Positions 33,207 through 41,652 are shown, numbered from the stretch's first letter. The stretch: DNA of 64,000 nucleotides from Actinoplanes nipponensis (GCF_016862275.1 NZ_BOMQ01000074.1:81187-145186); one strand, 5' to 3'. Numbers and translations: made by a program. Notes: generated from the sequence alone by a model not told the origin.

Positions 33207-33459
33207 AGTTGACGCGCCGGGATTTCTCCACAAGCTAGGCGGAGCGAACAGCCTTCGTCAATGTTTCCTGGCCGTGAACGGCCATCCGTCCGATCTCAAC
33301 CAGGGCATTACCCTACGGAACTGGCGAGCCAGGCAGGCGAGGCGGCTACCGATCAGGACCCGGAAGTTCCGGAGATGAGGCCCGTACCGGAGTCCTCGAT
33401 CCGTCACAACTGACAGTAATCAAACCATCACGTTTAGATCATCTTCGATGGATGGCTGA
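33207..33459. other. Intergenic region, no gene seen
   Basis: About 250 bp between the xylanase promoter and the next open frame. Base composition is lower in GC than average (for example TCAAACCATCACGTTTAGATC near 33420). No reading frame, RNA or clear terminator was recognised. Confidence 0.4.
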
Positions 33460-33615
33460 TGTTCCGATGGCTCACGTCGCCCAAGCCCGGATCATTCCGC
33501 CGGTGACGAGGACTCGAAGGACTTCAAGCAGACGGCTGTCGTCCGCGGTCGAACGGTCAAGCTCGTCGTCCGGCTCACCGATCTCGTCGTCGTTTACGCG
33601 CGGCGTCGCTCCGGC

Positions 33616-34113
33616 ATGCCGGACCAGGAATTCACCAGCGGTCTGCGCTTCATGCTCCGAGCCTGCGACCTCAAACGGAAGTGGGACGTGGCCACGATGG
33701 GCAGTTCGGCCACTTTCGACGACTGGGCTGTCGGCGTGGACCTGGTCAACCGTTTCCGGTTCCATGCCGAGGGCACACAGCTTCCCGCGGCCGGCGGCGC
33801 ACCTATTCTCCAGGCTCTGCTGAAGCCGAGAACGGAGCGCCTGACCTTGGACTTGCGGGCCAAGCTTGGCTTGGCACTCGAGGACCGTGTCATCCGTGAG
33901 TGCGTGAGCATGGCCGACCGGGGAATCGGCGAGGTTCTCGCCGTCGGACAGCGGGCCGAGGACGCGAGTTCCCTGGAGCAGAAGGCGTGGGTCAGCGCCA
34001 ACTCGGCGGAGCGAGTGACCCACCAGGTTCCCGCGGATTCCGAAGGCGGAGATGTCGCCGAGTCCACGCTCCTCGGCATCATGGCGGGCCTGCCGGTGGA
34101 CAATCCCTGGTAG
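33616..34113 (+). CDS. Orphan protein of unknown function, start unclear
   Basis: 165 residues from ATG 33616, but the same frame is open and shows coding-type third-base bias back to about 33470 (reading DEDSKDFKQTAVVRGRTVKLVVRL), with no ATG, GTG or TTG there before a TGA at 33457. So either the start is 33616, the gene is truncated at the 5' end, or an upstream frameshift separated it from an ATG at 33452. Sequence features: LRFMLRACDLKRKWDVATMG, SSATFDDWAVGVDLVNRFRF and a C-terminal MAGLPVDNPW; no signal peptide. Family not recognised. Ends 7 bp from the convergent helicase gene. Confidence 0.55.
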   Translation: MPDQEFTSGLRFMLRACDLKRKWDVATMGSSATFDDWAVGVDLVNRFRFHAEGTQLPAAGGAPILQALLKPRTERLTLDLRAKLGLALEDRVIRECVSMADRGIGEVLAVGQRAEDASSLEQKAWVSANSAERVTHQVPADSEGGDVAESTLLGIMAGLPVDNPW

Positions 34114-34120
34114 TACGGGC

Positions 34121-36019
34121 TCAGTCACCAACCGGTTCATAGACGGTTTCGAGACCACGACGGACGTGCACGAGATCCGTCAAGAAAGCGCGAGTTCCGG
34201 GATCCACGGCGTACAGAACGGTCCCCCGCATGCCGCGGGTCATCAGTACCTTGTAGGTGTTGCGGATGAGACGGTCGGCTTCGGCGTCGCTGACGGTCTT
34301 GCGGCTGCGGAAGGCCGGGTCCTTGAACTCGTCCCGATCGGTGACCAGCCGGCTGTCCCGGGCAATGAGGTCCGGGCCGATGATGACGCCCGACCACTCG
34401 TACTCGAAGCCTTGCGCGGTGTACACGCATCCCACCTGGCCGAAACCGTTCGGGTCGGTGGCCCAGAAGGGGCTGCCCGGCGCATCGCCCACGCTGCGGT
34501 CGCTCTTCACATTCCACCAGTTACCGAGTCGGACGTCGTCGACCAGGGTGCCATCGGGCCGCGGGTCGCTCCACGGCCAGCAGTAGCCGGCGGTCATGCG
34601 CGCGGTCTCGCCGGCGCGTTGTTTCTCGGCCAGGAAGGCCTGCATTTCCTCGGGTGTCTGAGCGACCCGCAGGTCGAAACGGCCGTCGCCCACCCACATC
34701 GTCGGCTTTGACTCTCCGAGGCCGAGAAGATTCAGCACCCAGCGCTCATAGGATTCGCTACCGCCGCAGCGGAACTGGTCGTGCAAGGACACCACGTCGA
34801 CCACGAGATTCAACCTCTTCGCGTACGCGGTGATGATGTCGACGTTGCCGAGTTCCCCCGGCTTGACCACCTGGTGCTCGTCGAGCAGAAACACCGGCAC
34901 CCGCGCCGCGGCCAGCAGTTCCTCGAGTTGCGGGCGGGCGCCCTGACGCTGGGCGGAACGGGTGAAGCGGTTGACCGACGTCTCCCGGATCCGGTGCGCC
35001 TCGTCGCAGATGAGCACGTCGATGCCGTTCCGGTCGGCGGTCATGAAGCTGTTGAAATACAGGAACATGTTCTTCAGGCGGGTGGAGCCCTGGCCCGCGT
35101 ACCGGCGCAGGGTCTGGGTGAACGACTTCGAGCCGGTGGCGTGCAGCGCCGATCGGCCCTGCCGGGCCAGCTCGCCGAGCAGGCTCAGCGCGATGACGCT
35201 CTTGCCACTCCCGGGACCGCCGGACACCACCACGACACTTTTGTGGTCGGCCGCGCGGGCGCGTTCCACCGCGTGCAACACCAATTCGTACGCCACCCGC
35301 TGCTCGTCCAGCAAGGTGAAGTGCGAGCGTTCCTTCAGTTCGCGGGCCGCATAGGTGAGCAGGTGCCGGCTCGGGCGTACCGTGCTTTTCAGGAATCGGT
35401 CCGCGGCCGGCGCACCCGGCTTTCCCCCGTCGAGCGCGCTTCGCAGATAGGCGAGGAAGTCGCCGCGGCGTTGTCCGGTGAAGATCCGGCTCTGCTCGGT
35501 GGCCGGGCGGTCGAGCAGTTCGGCGATGTACCGGTCGGCCGCATTGTGCAGGTACGCGGCTCCGCGGACGGTGTTGCCGTGATCGGCGAGCAGGCCGAGA
35601 AAGTCGATGAGGTACTGGCAGTAGTCCCCCACCTGAATGCCGGGGTGCAATCGCGGACCGGCGGCGTGCTCGACGTCGACGAGGGTGTCGGAATCCTCGT
35701 AGCGGGTGGCGAACGACCACTGCTTGAGCTCGATGACGACGAACGAGTCCTCGCCCGTTCCCGGATGAACGCCGGCGAGCACCGCGTCGATCCGCCGGCT
35801 GGTCAGGGGCAGCTGGTATTCGACCAGAACCTCGACGTCATCCAGGCCCGCGTCGACGAGATCCTGGGCGAGAACGGGCAGGCTCCGGGACCACGCTCGG
35901 CGTTCGGCCGGGCTCACGCCGGGCCCGCCCATCCACACCTGCTCGGCGACGCGATCGGCCAAACTGCCTTCCGTGGCGAGGCGGAGAAGACCGGCCGCGG
36001 ACACGCGGAACGCCGACAT
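34121..36019 (-). CDS. PD-(D/E)XK nuclease fused to DUF2075 (Schlafen-like) helicase
   Basis: 632 residues, ATG 36019. The N-terminal third (about 55-130) has a PD-(D/E)XK core: RRIDAVL with D78 and VVIELKQWS with E97/K99. A DUF2075 superfamily I-like helicase follows: Walker A GGPGSGKS at 267-274, SKSFTQTLR, Walker B VLICDEAHR at 335-343, LLDEHQVV, and the C-terminal QGFEYEWSGVIIGPDL and NTYKVLMTRGMRGTVLYA motifs. DUF2075 proteins are thought to be nucleic-acid translocases; linked nuclease domains suggest DNA or RNA degradation. The gene is 119 bp downstream of a MazG-type pyrophosphohydrolase gene on the same strand. A defence role is inferred from architecture and partner. Confidence 0.88.
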   Translation of the reverse strand: MSAFRVSAAGLLRLATEGSLADRVAEQVWMGGPGVSPAERRAWSRSLPVLAQDLVDAGLDDVEVLVEYQLPLTSRRIDAVLAGVHPGTGEDSFVVIELKQWSFATRYEDSDTLVDVEHAAGPRLHPGIQVGDYCQYLIDFLGLLADHGNTVRGAAYLHNAADRYIAELLDRPATEQSRIFTGQRRGDFLAYLRSALDGGKPGAPAADRFLKSTVRPSRHLLTYAARELKERSHFTLLDEQRVAYELVLHAVERARAADHKSVVVVSGGPGSGKSVIALSLLGELARQGRSALHATGSKSFTQTLRRYAGQGSTRLKNMFLYFNSFMTADRNGIDVLICDEAHRIRETSVNRFTRSAQRQGARPQLEELLAAARVPVFLLDEHQVVKPGELGNVDIITAYAKRLNLVVDVVSLHDQFRCGGSESYERWVLNLLGLGESKPTMWVGDGRFDLRVAQTPEEMQAFLAEKQRAGETARMTAGYCWPWSDPRPDGTLVDDVRLGNWWNVKSDRSVGDAPGSPFWATDPNGFGQVGCVYTAQGFEYEWSGVIIGPDLIARDSRLVTDRDEFKDPAFRSRKTVSDAEADRLIRNTYKVLMTRGMRGTVLYAVDPGTRAFLTDLVHVRRGLETVYEPVGD

Positions 36020-36138
36020 GAAGAGTTGCCCCCGAGCAGCACGAATTGATCGTGCGGATGGGAGGCATATCCAGGTGCCGGAAGCCTGTCGGACCGCATA
36101 CGGACACCGCAGACTGTAGCGACACCGTCAGCCGGGGG

Positions 36139-36507
36139 CTACGAGCCGGGCGCGTAATCGCCGCTGATCTTGGACGCCGAACCGCGGGCCGATTCGACCG
36201 TGTAGCGCCGGCCGGAATCCTCGAGCTTGTCGAGCGCGGCTTGCACCAGGTCGATGCCCAGCACATCGGCCAGCCGAGTCAGGTAAATGGTCACGTCCCC
36301 GATCTCAGCGCGGACGCGCGGCCCCAGTTCCTCGTCCCGCATGACGGCGGCCGACTGTTCCGGGGTGAGCCACTGCAACTCGGCGAGCAGTTCCCCGACC
36401 TCCCCGGCCAATGCCATGGCCAGATTCTTGGGCGTGTGGAACCGTTCCCAGTCGCGTTCCTCCGCGAAGGCCCGTACGCGTTCGGTGAGCTCGGCGATTG
36501 AAGACAT
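36139..36507 (-). CDS. MazG-like nucleotide pyrophosphohydrolase
   Basis: 122 residues from ATG 36507 with GGGAAG 4-5 bp upstream. All-alpha NTP pyrophosphohydrolase of the dUTPase/MazG/RS21-C6 group: NLAMALAGEVGELLAELQW with metal ligands E36 and E39, and AEIGDVTIYL with E68 and D71. Such enzymes cleave (d)NTPs or modified nucleotides to monophosphate and pyrophosphate. Paired with the nuclease-helicase gene downstream, it may deplete or cleanse nucleotides during a phage response; this is inference. Single-domain length is normal for the RS21-C6-like subgroup. Confidence 0.9.
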   Translation of the reverse strand: MSSIAELTERVRAFAEERDWERFHTPKNLAMALAGEVGELLAELQWLTPEQSAAVMRDEELGPRVRAEIGDVTIYLTRLADVLGIDLVQAALDKLEDSGRRYTVESARGSASKISGDYAPGS

Positions 36508-37135
36508 GGGCTTCCCATCCATGACGAGGCGGTGCGAGTGATGCTCGCACGGTGGCCCTGACGCGGCGAGGCAAACGCCGGCACTGTCAGCACCGGCTGT
36601 CGTCCCGGCGTCTCGGACTGATGCGGCCGGCGCCGCCGACCTTGCCCTCGCCGGTCTGGTCTTCACCGAACGGATCACGACCGAGGTCCGTGCTGCGCTG
36701 CCGCCGAACCGTAAAACGCATCCTGCGACACCGAGCACGGACGCTTCGACTCCGAAGCCGGCGAGGCCGCCCACATCCACAACCCCCACATGCCTGCGAA
36801 GGTCAACGCAAGCTGATGGCGCATGGCCAACGAGTTCGGCCTCCTCGACGAACGACGCTGCCGGGCACGTTGCCTGCTCGGCTGCGGTAATCCACGCGCC
36901 GAGCGGCTTGCCGTACAGACGAGTCATCATGTCCGCGAACGAGCGGACCAGTTCGACGGCAGATCTTAGTTCTGGGCAGCGGTCCAGGATCTACCAGAGC
37001 TATGCGGGTGCCGGGCGACTCGAGATGCGGTGCACTGCCTCGACGATGAGCCGGGCCATATCTGGTTGCGCCGCGTTCGCCCGGGAGAGGCGTCTCGTTT
37101 CGAGTCGCCCCTACGGACCGTGAGACACTTCCGGG
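36508..37135. other. Degenerate region without an intact gene
   Basis: About 630 bp with short frames in several phases. One plus-strand stretch near 36610-36700 reads like coding sequence (TDAAGAADLALAGLVFTERI) but ends quickly, and a minus-strand stretch near 36840-36930 reads MMTRLYGKPLGAWITAAEQ before losing frame. These look like decayed genes; no family was recognised. The promoter of the LRV-repeat gene must lie at the right end. Confidence 0.4.
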
Positions 37136-37963
37136 ATGGGAAATCAGCGCACCACCACCCTGGAAGCGCGGGTCTCCCTCGCCCAAGACCCCGCCACCAC
37201 CCCCGCGACTCTCTACGAGCTCTGCTCCGACCCCTCCCCCGAGGTCCGCGCGGCCGTCGCCGCCCGCCCCGAGGCCCCGGCCGAGGCCCTGCGTCCCCTG
37301 ACCCGCGACCGGGACCGCACGGTCCGGGAGGCCGTGGCCAGGAATCCGTCCAGTTCGCAGGCCAACCTGCTGCGCCTGGTGGGCGACGCGGACCGCTGGG
37401 TGCGCTGGGCGGTGGCGGCCAATCCGGCCGTCGACACCCGCATCCGTCAGCAGATGGTCAAGGCCCAGGACAAGGAGCTCCGCGGGCTGCTGGCCGAGAT
37501 GCCGGATCTCGAGCCGGACCTCGCGGCCGTGCTGATCCGTGACGTCTCCCCCGAGGTTCGCGAGCGTCTGGCCGCCCATACCGAGGACCTGGACGTCATC
37601 ACGGCCCTGCTGGCGGACCGCACGGTCCGGGTCCGCAAGGGTCTGGCGATCAACCAGCGGACCACCGCCGAACACCGCCACGCCCTGGCCGGGGATTCCT
37701 CCCCGGACGTGCGGGCCGCGCTGGTGCGGGCGCTGGAGCTCGACGAGGCGGATCTTCAGGCCCTCGTGCACGACCGGTCGGTGGAGGTACGCCGTTCCCT
37801 GGCCACCTCGGCCGTCACGCCGCAGCACATCCGGCGGGCGCTCGAGAGCGACCCGGACGAGACAGTGGCCGAGGACGCCCGCGGCTATCAGGCCGCGGGG
37901 GAACCGCGTACCGCCCACCGCCGGCCGATCGGCAAGCGTTTCCCGGGGCGGCGCGGCCGCTAG
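37136..37963 (+). CDS. Leucine-rich repeat variant (LRV) protein
   Basis: 275 residues, ATG 37136. Eight or more tandem helical repeats of about 24 residues, with recurring DPSPEVRAAVAARPEAP, DRDRTVREAVARNPSSS and DRWVRWAVAANPAVD units, the LRV/HEAT-like pattern with the NP turn. It folds as an alpha solenoid and is likely a protein or nucleic-acid binding scaffold. The C-terminus is basic (KRFPGRRGR). LRV proteins sometimes bear an N-terminal Fe-S cluster, but no Cys cluster is present here. The stop overlaps the convergent serine hydrolase gene by 4 bp. Confidence 0.82.
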   Translation: MGNQRTTTLEARVSLAQDPATTPATLYELCSDPSPEVRAAVAARPEAPAEALRPLTRDRDRTVREAVARNPSSSQANLLRLVGDADRWVRWAVAANPAVDTRIRQQMVKAQDKELRGLLAEMPDLEPDLAAVLIRDVSPEVRERLAAHTEDLDVITALLADRTVRVRKGLAINQRTTAEHRHALAGDSSPDVRAALVRALELDEADLQALVHDRSVEVRRSLATSAVTPQHIRRALESDPDETVAEDARGYQAAGEPRTAHRRPIGKRFPGRRGR

Positions 37964-39243
37964 TCCGCCGCGGCGAGCTGCAGCGCGCCGCGGAGCAGGG
38001 CGGTGACCTGGGGCGCGACGGTTGCTTCGGGCAGTGGCCGGACCGGGTCGGACAGCATCAGGCTCGCCGTCAGCAGCGCGCCGTCGGCCGTACGGGCCAG
38101 GTAGTTGAACGTCAGCACGCCGGGCTCGGCGCCGCCCTTGAACCACACCGTGGGGAACTCCGCGGACGGCAGCCCGAGGCCCGCGTCGGTCATGGTCAGC
38201 GCCGTGTTCACCGCCGGGTCGTGGCGCGCCCACAGGCCGGCGTACGCCTGGCACATGTCCACCGGCGAGCCGAACCACTCCACCTTGTCGATCATCCGCG
38301 GGGTTTGCCAGGGGGTGATCGCGGTGAGCGGCACCCGGTCGAGTGCCGGCAGCGTCCGGGCCCGCAGGGCCGGCGGCAGCGCCACGTACGCCGCCGCGGC
38401 CGCCGGGTAGCGCCAGCCCTTGAGGGCGAAGAACTCCCGGGTGGTCAGCACCGGCGCGTTGGCCGCCGTGTTGCCGAAGCGGGTGAACTGCCGCTGCACT
38501 GCGTCCCGGCCGACCGTGTGGATCAGGTGGTCGGTGGCCGTGTTGTCGCTGATCGAGATCATGTAGTCGGCGTACTCGGCCAGGGTGTGCACGGTGCCGT
38601 CCGGCTCGTTCTGGAGCACGCCCGACGGCAGTGACTTCCAGGCTGCCTTCAGCGGCACCCGGTCCGTCCACGACAGCCGGCCCGACCCGACGGCCTCGGC
38701 GACCGCGCCGAGCACGTACAGCTTGAAGGCCGAGCCGAGCGGCCGCGCGGCGTCCGCCTCGCGGCCGTGCACCAGCCGGCAGCCGGCCGGCGAGATCCGC
38801 ATGGCGGCGAACGACACCCTGGGTGCGAGGGTACGCAGCGAGCCGTCGATCTCGTTCCACGTCGTGGGGGCCGGCAGGTACGGGCTGAAGAACAGTCCCG
38901 CCAGCAGTCCGGCCCGGTCGACGGTGAGGGTGGCCAGCAGCGGGCCGGCGGGGCCCGACACGAGTCGTCGCAGCTGCGTCGGCGACGACGAGACGACCGC
39001 TCCCGGCGTGAACGGGGCGAGCGGCCGGAGGGCGTCGTTGAAGCCGTCGGCGCCGCCGATCGCTGTGAGCATTTCCTGGTCGAGGTGCTGGGCCAGTTCG
39101 GCGGCCGGCACGGGTAGCCGCGCCGACGCGTCGACCAGCCAGGCGAACTGGGTGTCGGCCGGCGTGGCGGCCCGGGCCGGCGCGGCCGGGAAGCCGACCA
39201 CCAGCATCAGTGCCGCGGCGACCGCGGCGAACCTGCGGAACAT
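37960..39243 (-). CDS. Secreted ORF12-like serine hydrolase (class A beta-lactamase fold)
   Basis: 427 residues, ATG 39243. Signal peptide 1-26. Residues about 30-125 form a small alpha/beta domain like the N-terminal ORF12 domain of the clavulanate cluster protein, ending GLFFSPY. The rest is a penicillin-binding/beta-lactamase fold with S171-A-F-K174, S232-D-N234 and K369-G-G371 (KTG in most class A enzymes). True beta-lactamase activity is doubtful; family members include esterases and inert binders. The upstream gene, 26 bp away, encodes a cytoplasmic regulator whose C-terminal DUF3887 domain ends in a similar GLFLRPA, suggesting functional linkage. Confidence 0.87.
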   Translation of the reverse strand: MFRRFAAVAAALMLVVGFPAAPARAATPADTQFAWLVDASARLPVPAAELAQHLDQEMLTAIGGADGFNDALRPLAPFTPGAVVSSSPTQLRRLVSGPAGPLLATLTVDRAGLLAGLFFSPYLPAPTTWNEIDGSLRTLAPRVSFAAMRISPAGCRLVHGREADAARPLGSAFKLYVLGAVAEAVGSGRLSWTDRVPLKAAWKSLPSGVLQNEPDGTVHTLAEYADYMISISDNTATDHLIHTVGRDAVQRQFTRFGNTAANAPVLTTREFFALKGWRYPAAAAAYVALPPALRARTLPALDRVPLTAITPWQTPRMIDKVEWFGSPVDMCQAYAGLWARHDPAVNTALTMTDAGLGLPSAEFPTVWFKGGAEPGVLTFNYLARTADGALLTASLMLSDPVRPLPEATVAPQVTALLRGALQLAAAD

Positions 39244-39269
39244 GGGAACCCCCCGAGGTGCGGCCGAGG

Positions 39270-39926
39270 TCAGGCGGGCCGGAGGAACAATCCGGCCACC
39301 GTCCCCTCGGCGCGGAAACTGACCTGGGCCGCGGCCTGGCCGGCCTCGAAGTGCATCAGGACGTCCACCACCGTGAGGTCCCCGGCGGCGTGCACCACCG
39401 GGGCACCGAACCGCTCGAACGCTCCCACGCTGCCGACGACCACCGCCCACACCGACGCGAGCGCCTCGGTGTCGAGCTCCCGCAGCAGCACGTCGTCGAA
39501 GTCGGCGCGCACGCGATCGAACCTGGCCGCCGCCAGGTGGGTGAGCACGTCCAGGGCCCGCTCCCCCGCCCCGGGCAGCGTCGCCGCCGCCATGGCCTCG
39601 CCCGTGCGTGGATCGACGGGCCGGCCGAAGCGCTGGAACGCCGCCTGCCGGGTGGTGCCCAAGACCTCTCCGATCTCCTGCCACGTGTGGCCCTCGGCGC
39701 GGGCGCGATCGACCGCGGCGCGCAGGGACTCCTGGGCCTCGAGCACCTGCCGGTGCACGGCCCGTACCTCCCCGAGCGTCCCGCCGAGCACCGGAGATGT
39801 CAAGTAGTCATTGACGGATTGGCGTTGCCGCCGGGCCGCGCTGCGGCAGGTGGCATCGCAGAAGCGCTGCTTACGACCCGGTCCTTGGCGGGCGGGGAGG
39901 GCTTTTCCGCAGTATTCGCAGTCCAC
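39270..39926 (-). CDS. Zinc-finger/HTH protein with DUF3887 domain
   Basis: 218 residues from GTG 39926; TTG 39935 adds three. A TAGTAT -10 at 39935-39940 implies a leaderless transcript beginning near the GTG. The N-terminus has a C-x2-C ... C-x3-C zinc motif (CEYC, FCDATC), then HTWQEIGEVLGTTRQAAFQRFG, a helix-turn-helix of the AsnC/Rv-type found in small regulators. The C-terminal 95 residues are a DUF3887 SnoaL-like domain (LTHLAAARFDRVRADFDDVLLREL). Likely a ligand-responsive DNA-binding protein controlling the serine hydrolase gene 26 bp downstream. Confidence 0.78.
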   Translation of the reverse strand: MDCEYCGKALPARQGPGRKQRFCDATCRSAARRQRQSVNDYLTSPVLGGTLGEVRAVHRQVLEAQESLRAAVDRARAEGHTWQEIGEVLGTTRQAAFQRFGRPVDPRTGEAMAAATLPGAGERALDVLTHLAAARFDRVRADFDDVLLRELDTEALASVWAVVVGSVGAFERFGAPVVHAAGDLTVVDVLMHFEAGQAAAQVSFRAEGTVAGLFLRPA

Positions 39927-39937
39927 AGCACGCAATA

Positions 39938-40090
39938 CTAAATCGTGCCGGCCCGCACCGCACGTAATGCGGCACGATTCTCAGCGCACCCGTCTTGATT
40001 CGGCCAGTCCCCGGCCTTGCCCTTGCGGTAATGCGACACCGCCTTCGCGCCCTCCTGGTCGCTGCGCATCCGGGAGAAGCTGTACCGGGA
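39938..40090 (-). pseudogene. Remnant of a sulfotransferase 3' end
   Basis: On the minus strand a frame ending at TAG 39938-39940 reads YSFSRMRSDQEGAKAVSHYR, then KGKAGDWPNQDG. The RKGKAGDW block is the PAPS-binding C-terminal motif of sulfotransferases. No upstream domain is in frame (a TAA precedes it), so it is a fragment. It overlaps the promoter region of the zinc-finger gene. Confidence 0.4.
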
Positions 40091-40264
40091 GAGCAATTAC
40101 TCCAGCCCGACGGGGGAATGGCGATTCCGCAGTGCCGCATCAGCCGGGCCACCTCCGCGTGCTGCCGCGCACCGGTCAGGTCCTCGTCGGACATCACCTC
40201 GCCCCTGCCCCACCGTCCGCCCATGACAAGACGGTCATCGAAGTTGTGGCCGGACGGACGCCGT

Positions 40265-40290
40265 GCAACCTGACCGTCGACGCATCCGTC
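40265..40290 (+). promoter_or_regulatory. ECF-type autoregulatory promoter
   Basis: GCAACC at 40265-40270 and CGTC at 40287-40290 with a 16-bp spacer are typical -35 and -10 elements for SigE-group ECF factors. Transcription would begin at about 40300, the GTG of the sigma gene, so the message may be leaderless. The remaining sequence 40100-40260 shows no other gene. Confidence 0.5.
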
Positions 40291-40299
40291 AGTGCAGGT

Positions 40300-40812
40300 G
40301 TGAGAGGCGATCGAGACAAGCAGTTCCACGAATTCGTGCTGGCCCAGCGCGCCGGCCTGGTCCGCACGGCCACGCTGCTGACCGCAGGCGACCGCCACCT
40401 GGCCGAGGACCTGGTGCAGGCCACTCTGACCAAGCTGTACGTGGCGTGGCCGTCGTTCCAGCGCGCCGACAATCCCGCGGCGTACACCAGGCGTGCCCTG
40501 GTCAACGCCCTGAGCGACGAACGCCGGCGGCTGTGGCGGCGCCGGGAACGCCCCACGGCGGAGCTGCCGGAGCTGCCCCGCACCGACCAGCACGCCGAGC
40601 CCATGGCCGACGGCCTGCGTACCGCGCTGCGGGAACTGCCGCCACGCATGCGCGCGGCCGTCGTCTTCCGCTACTTCCACGAGCTCACCGTGACCGAGAC
40701 CGCCGAAGCCCTCGGTTGCTCGGAAGGCACGGTGAAGAGCCAGACCTCCCGCGCGCTGGACCGCCTGCGCACCGCCCTGGAAATCCGGCCGGCCGTACCG
40801 GCCTTTCGCTGA
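40300..40812 (+). CDS. SigE-family ECF RNA polymerase sigma factor
   Basis: 170 residues, GTG 40300. Region 2 (FHEFVLAQRAGLVRTATLLTAGDRHLAEDLVQATLTKLYVAWPSFQ) binds the -10 element and core enzyme; region 4 (LRELPPRMRAAVVFRYFHELTVTETAEALGCSEGTVKSQTSRALDRLR) is the -35-binding helix-turn-helix. Length and motifs fit the SigE70 subfamily common in Micromonosporaceae. The next gene, 11 bp away, encodes a single-pass membrane protein that probably acts as its anti-sigma factor. Own promoter-like elements suggest autoactivation. Confidence 0.92.
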   Translation: MRGDRDKQFHEFVLAQRAGLVRTATLLTAGDRHLAEDLVQATLTKLYVAWPSFQRADNPAAYTRRALVNALSDERRRLWRRRERPTAELPELPRTDQHAEPMADGLRTALRELPPRMRAAVVFRYFHELTVTETAEALGCSEGTVKSQTSRALDRLRTALEIRPAVPAFR

Positions 40813-40823
40813 GAAGGAACGAC

Positions 40824-41573
40824 ATGGACCTGCACCGGCAGTTCGACACCCTCGCGGGCCCGGAGGTAACCCCGACCATGGATGACATCAACGCCGACCT
40901 CGACCGCGGGCGCCGCGCCCTGCGCCGCCGCCGCACCGTGCAGAAGATCGCGGGGTCCGCGTTCGCCGTAGCCGCCCTCGCGGTCGGCTTCACGATCGCC
41001 ACCAACGGCACCCCCGCCGCGACCACCCCCGCCGCGGTACGGACCCCCGGCCCGGTGAGCGCCGCCGCCACCCGGCTCGTCGCCTACACCGGCAGCCAGC
41101 CCAAGGGCTACACCATCGACAAGGTGCCGGACGGCTGGGAGATCCAGGCCGACGACCCGAACGCGCTGATCCTGGCCCCGAAGAATGCCCTCGACAAGGA
41201 CCCCAACAGCTTCGTCGGCAAGATCGGCATCATGCTGCAGTCCCGGGACCAGAGCGGCCCCGGGGCGGGCAAGAAGGTCACGGTGGGCGACGTCCCCGGC
41301 GTCCTCGTTCCGGAGCAGGAGGTCACCGACCCCACCACGCTGCGGCTGAGGGAGGAGGCCAAGCGCGCGGCGATCGCCAAGGGCGGCCCGTCCGCGGCGC
41401 CGTTCCTCGTGGAGAGCGACGCCGACGACGGCGCGACCCTGTGGGTCAAGCAGCCCAGCGGCGTCTACCTGCTGGTGCAGTTCTGGGAGGGGCTCGGGCT
41501 GAGCGAGCGGGACATGCTCGAGATCGGCGCCGGGGTGCACGTGCACAAGGACGCCGTCCAGGGCCGCGGCTGA
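40824..41573 (+). CDS. Single-pass membrane protein, probable anti-sigma partner
   Basis: 249 residues, ATG 40824 with GAAGGA upstream. Cytoplasmic N-terminus of about 38 residues (MDLHRQFDTLAG ... DLDRGRRALRRRRTVQK), one membrane helix (about 40-58), then an extracytoplasmic domain of about 190 residues without Cys. This layout, immediately after an ECF sigma gene, is typical of anti-sigma factors, although no zinc-binding HxxxCxxC motif is present, so sequestration may differ. The external domain would be the sensor. Confidence 0.75.
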   Translation: MDLHRQFDTLAGPEVTPTMDDINADLDRGRRALRRRRTVQKIAGSAFAVAALAVGFTIATNGTPAATTPAAVRTPGPVSAAATRLVAYTGSQPKGYTIDKVPDGWEIQADDPNALILAPKNALDKDPNSFVGKIGIMLQSRDQSGPGAGKKVTVGDVPGVLVPEQEVTDPTTLRLREEAKRAAIAKGGPSAAPFLVESDADDGATLWVKQPSGVYLLVQFWEGLGLSERDMLEIGAGVHVHKDAVQGRG

Positions 41574-41609
41574 CCGCCCCCGAAATCCACAGTGGATGTC
41601 GGTGAACCC

Positions 41610-41644
41610 CCGGGCGGCCCGGTCGTGAAGACCGGGCCGCCCGG
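41610..41644. terminator. Strong bidirectional terminator hairpin
   Basis: Perfect 15-bp stem: CCGGGCGGCCCGGTC (41610-41624), loop GTGAA, GACCGGGCCGCCCGG (41630-41644). It separates the sigma/anti-sigma operon from the tRNA array that arrives from the other side. Confidence 0.8.
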
Positions 41645-41652
41645 CCCCCTCG

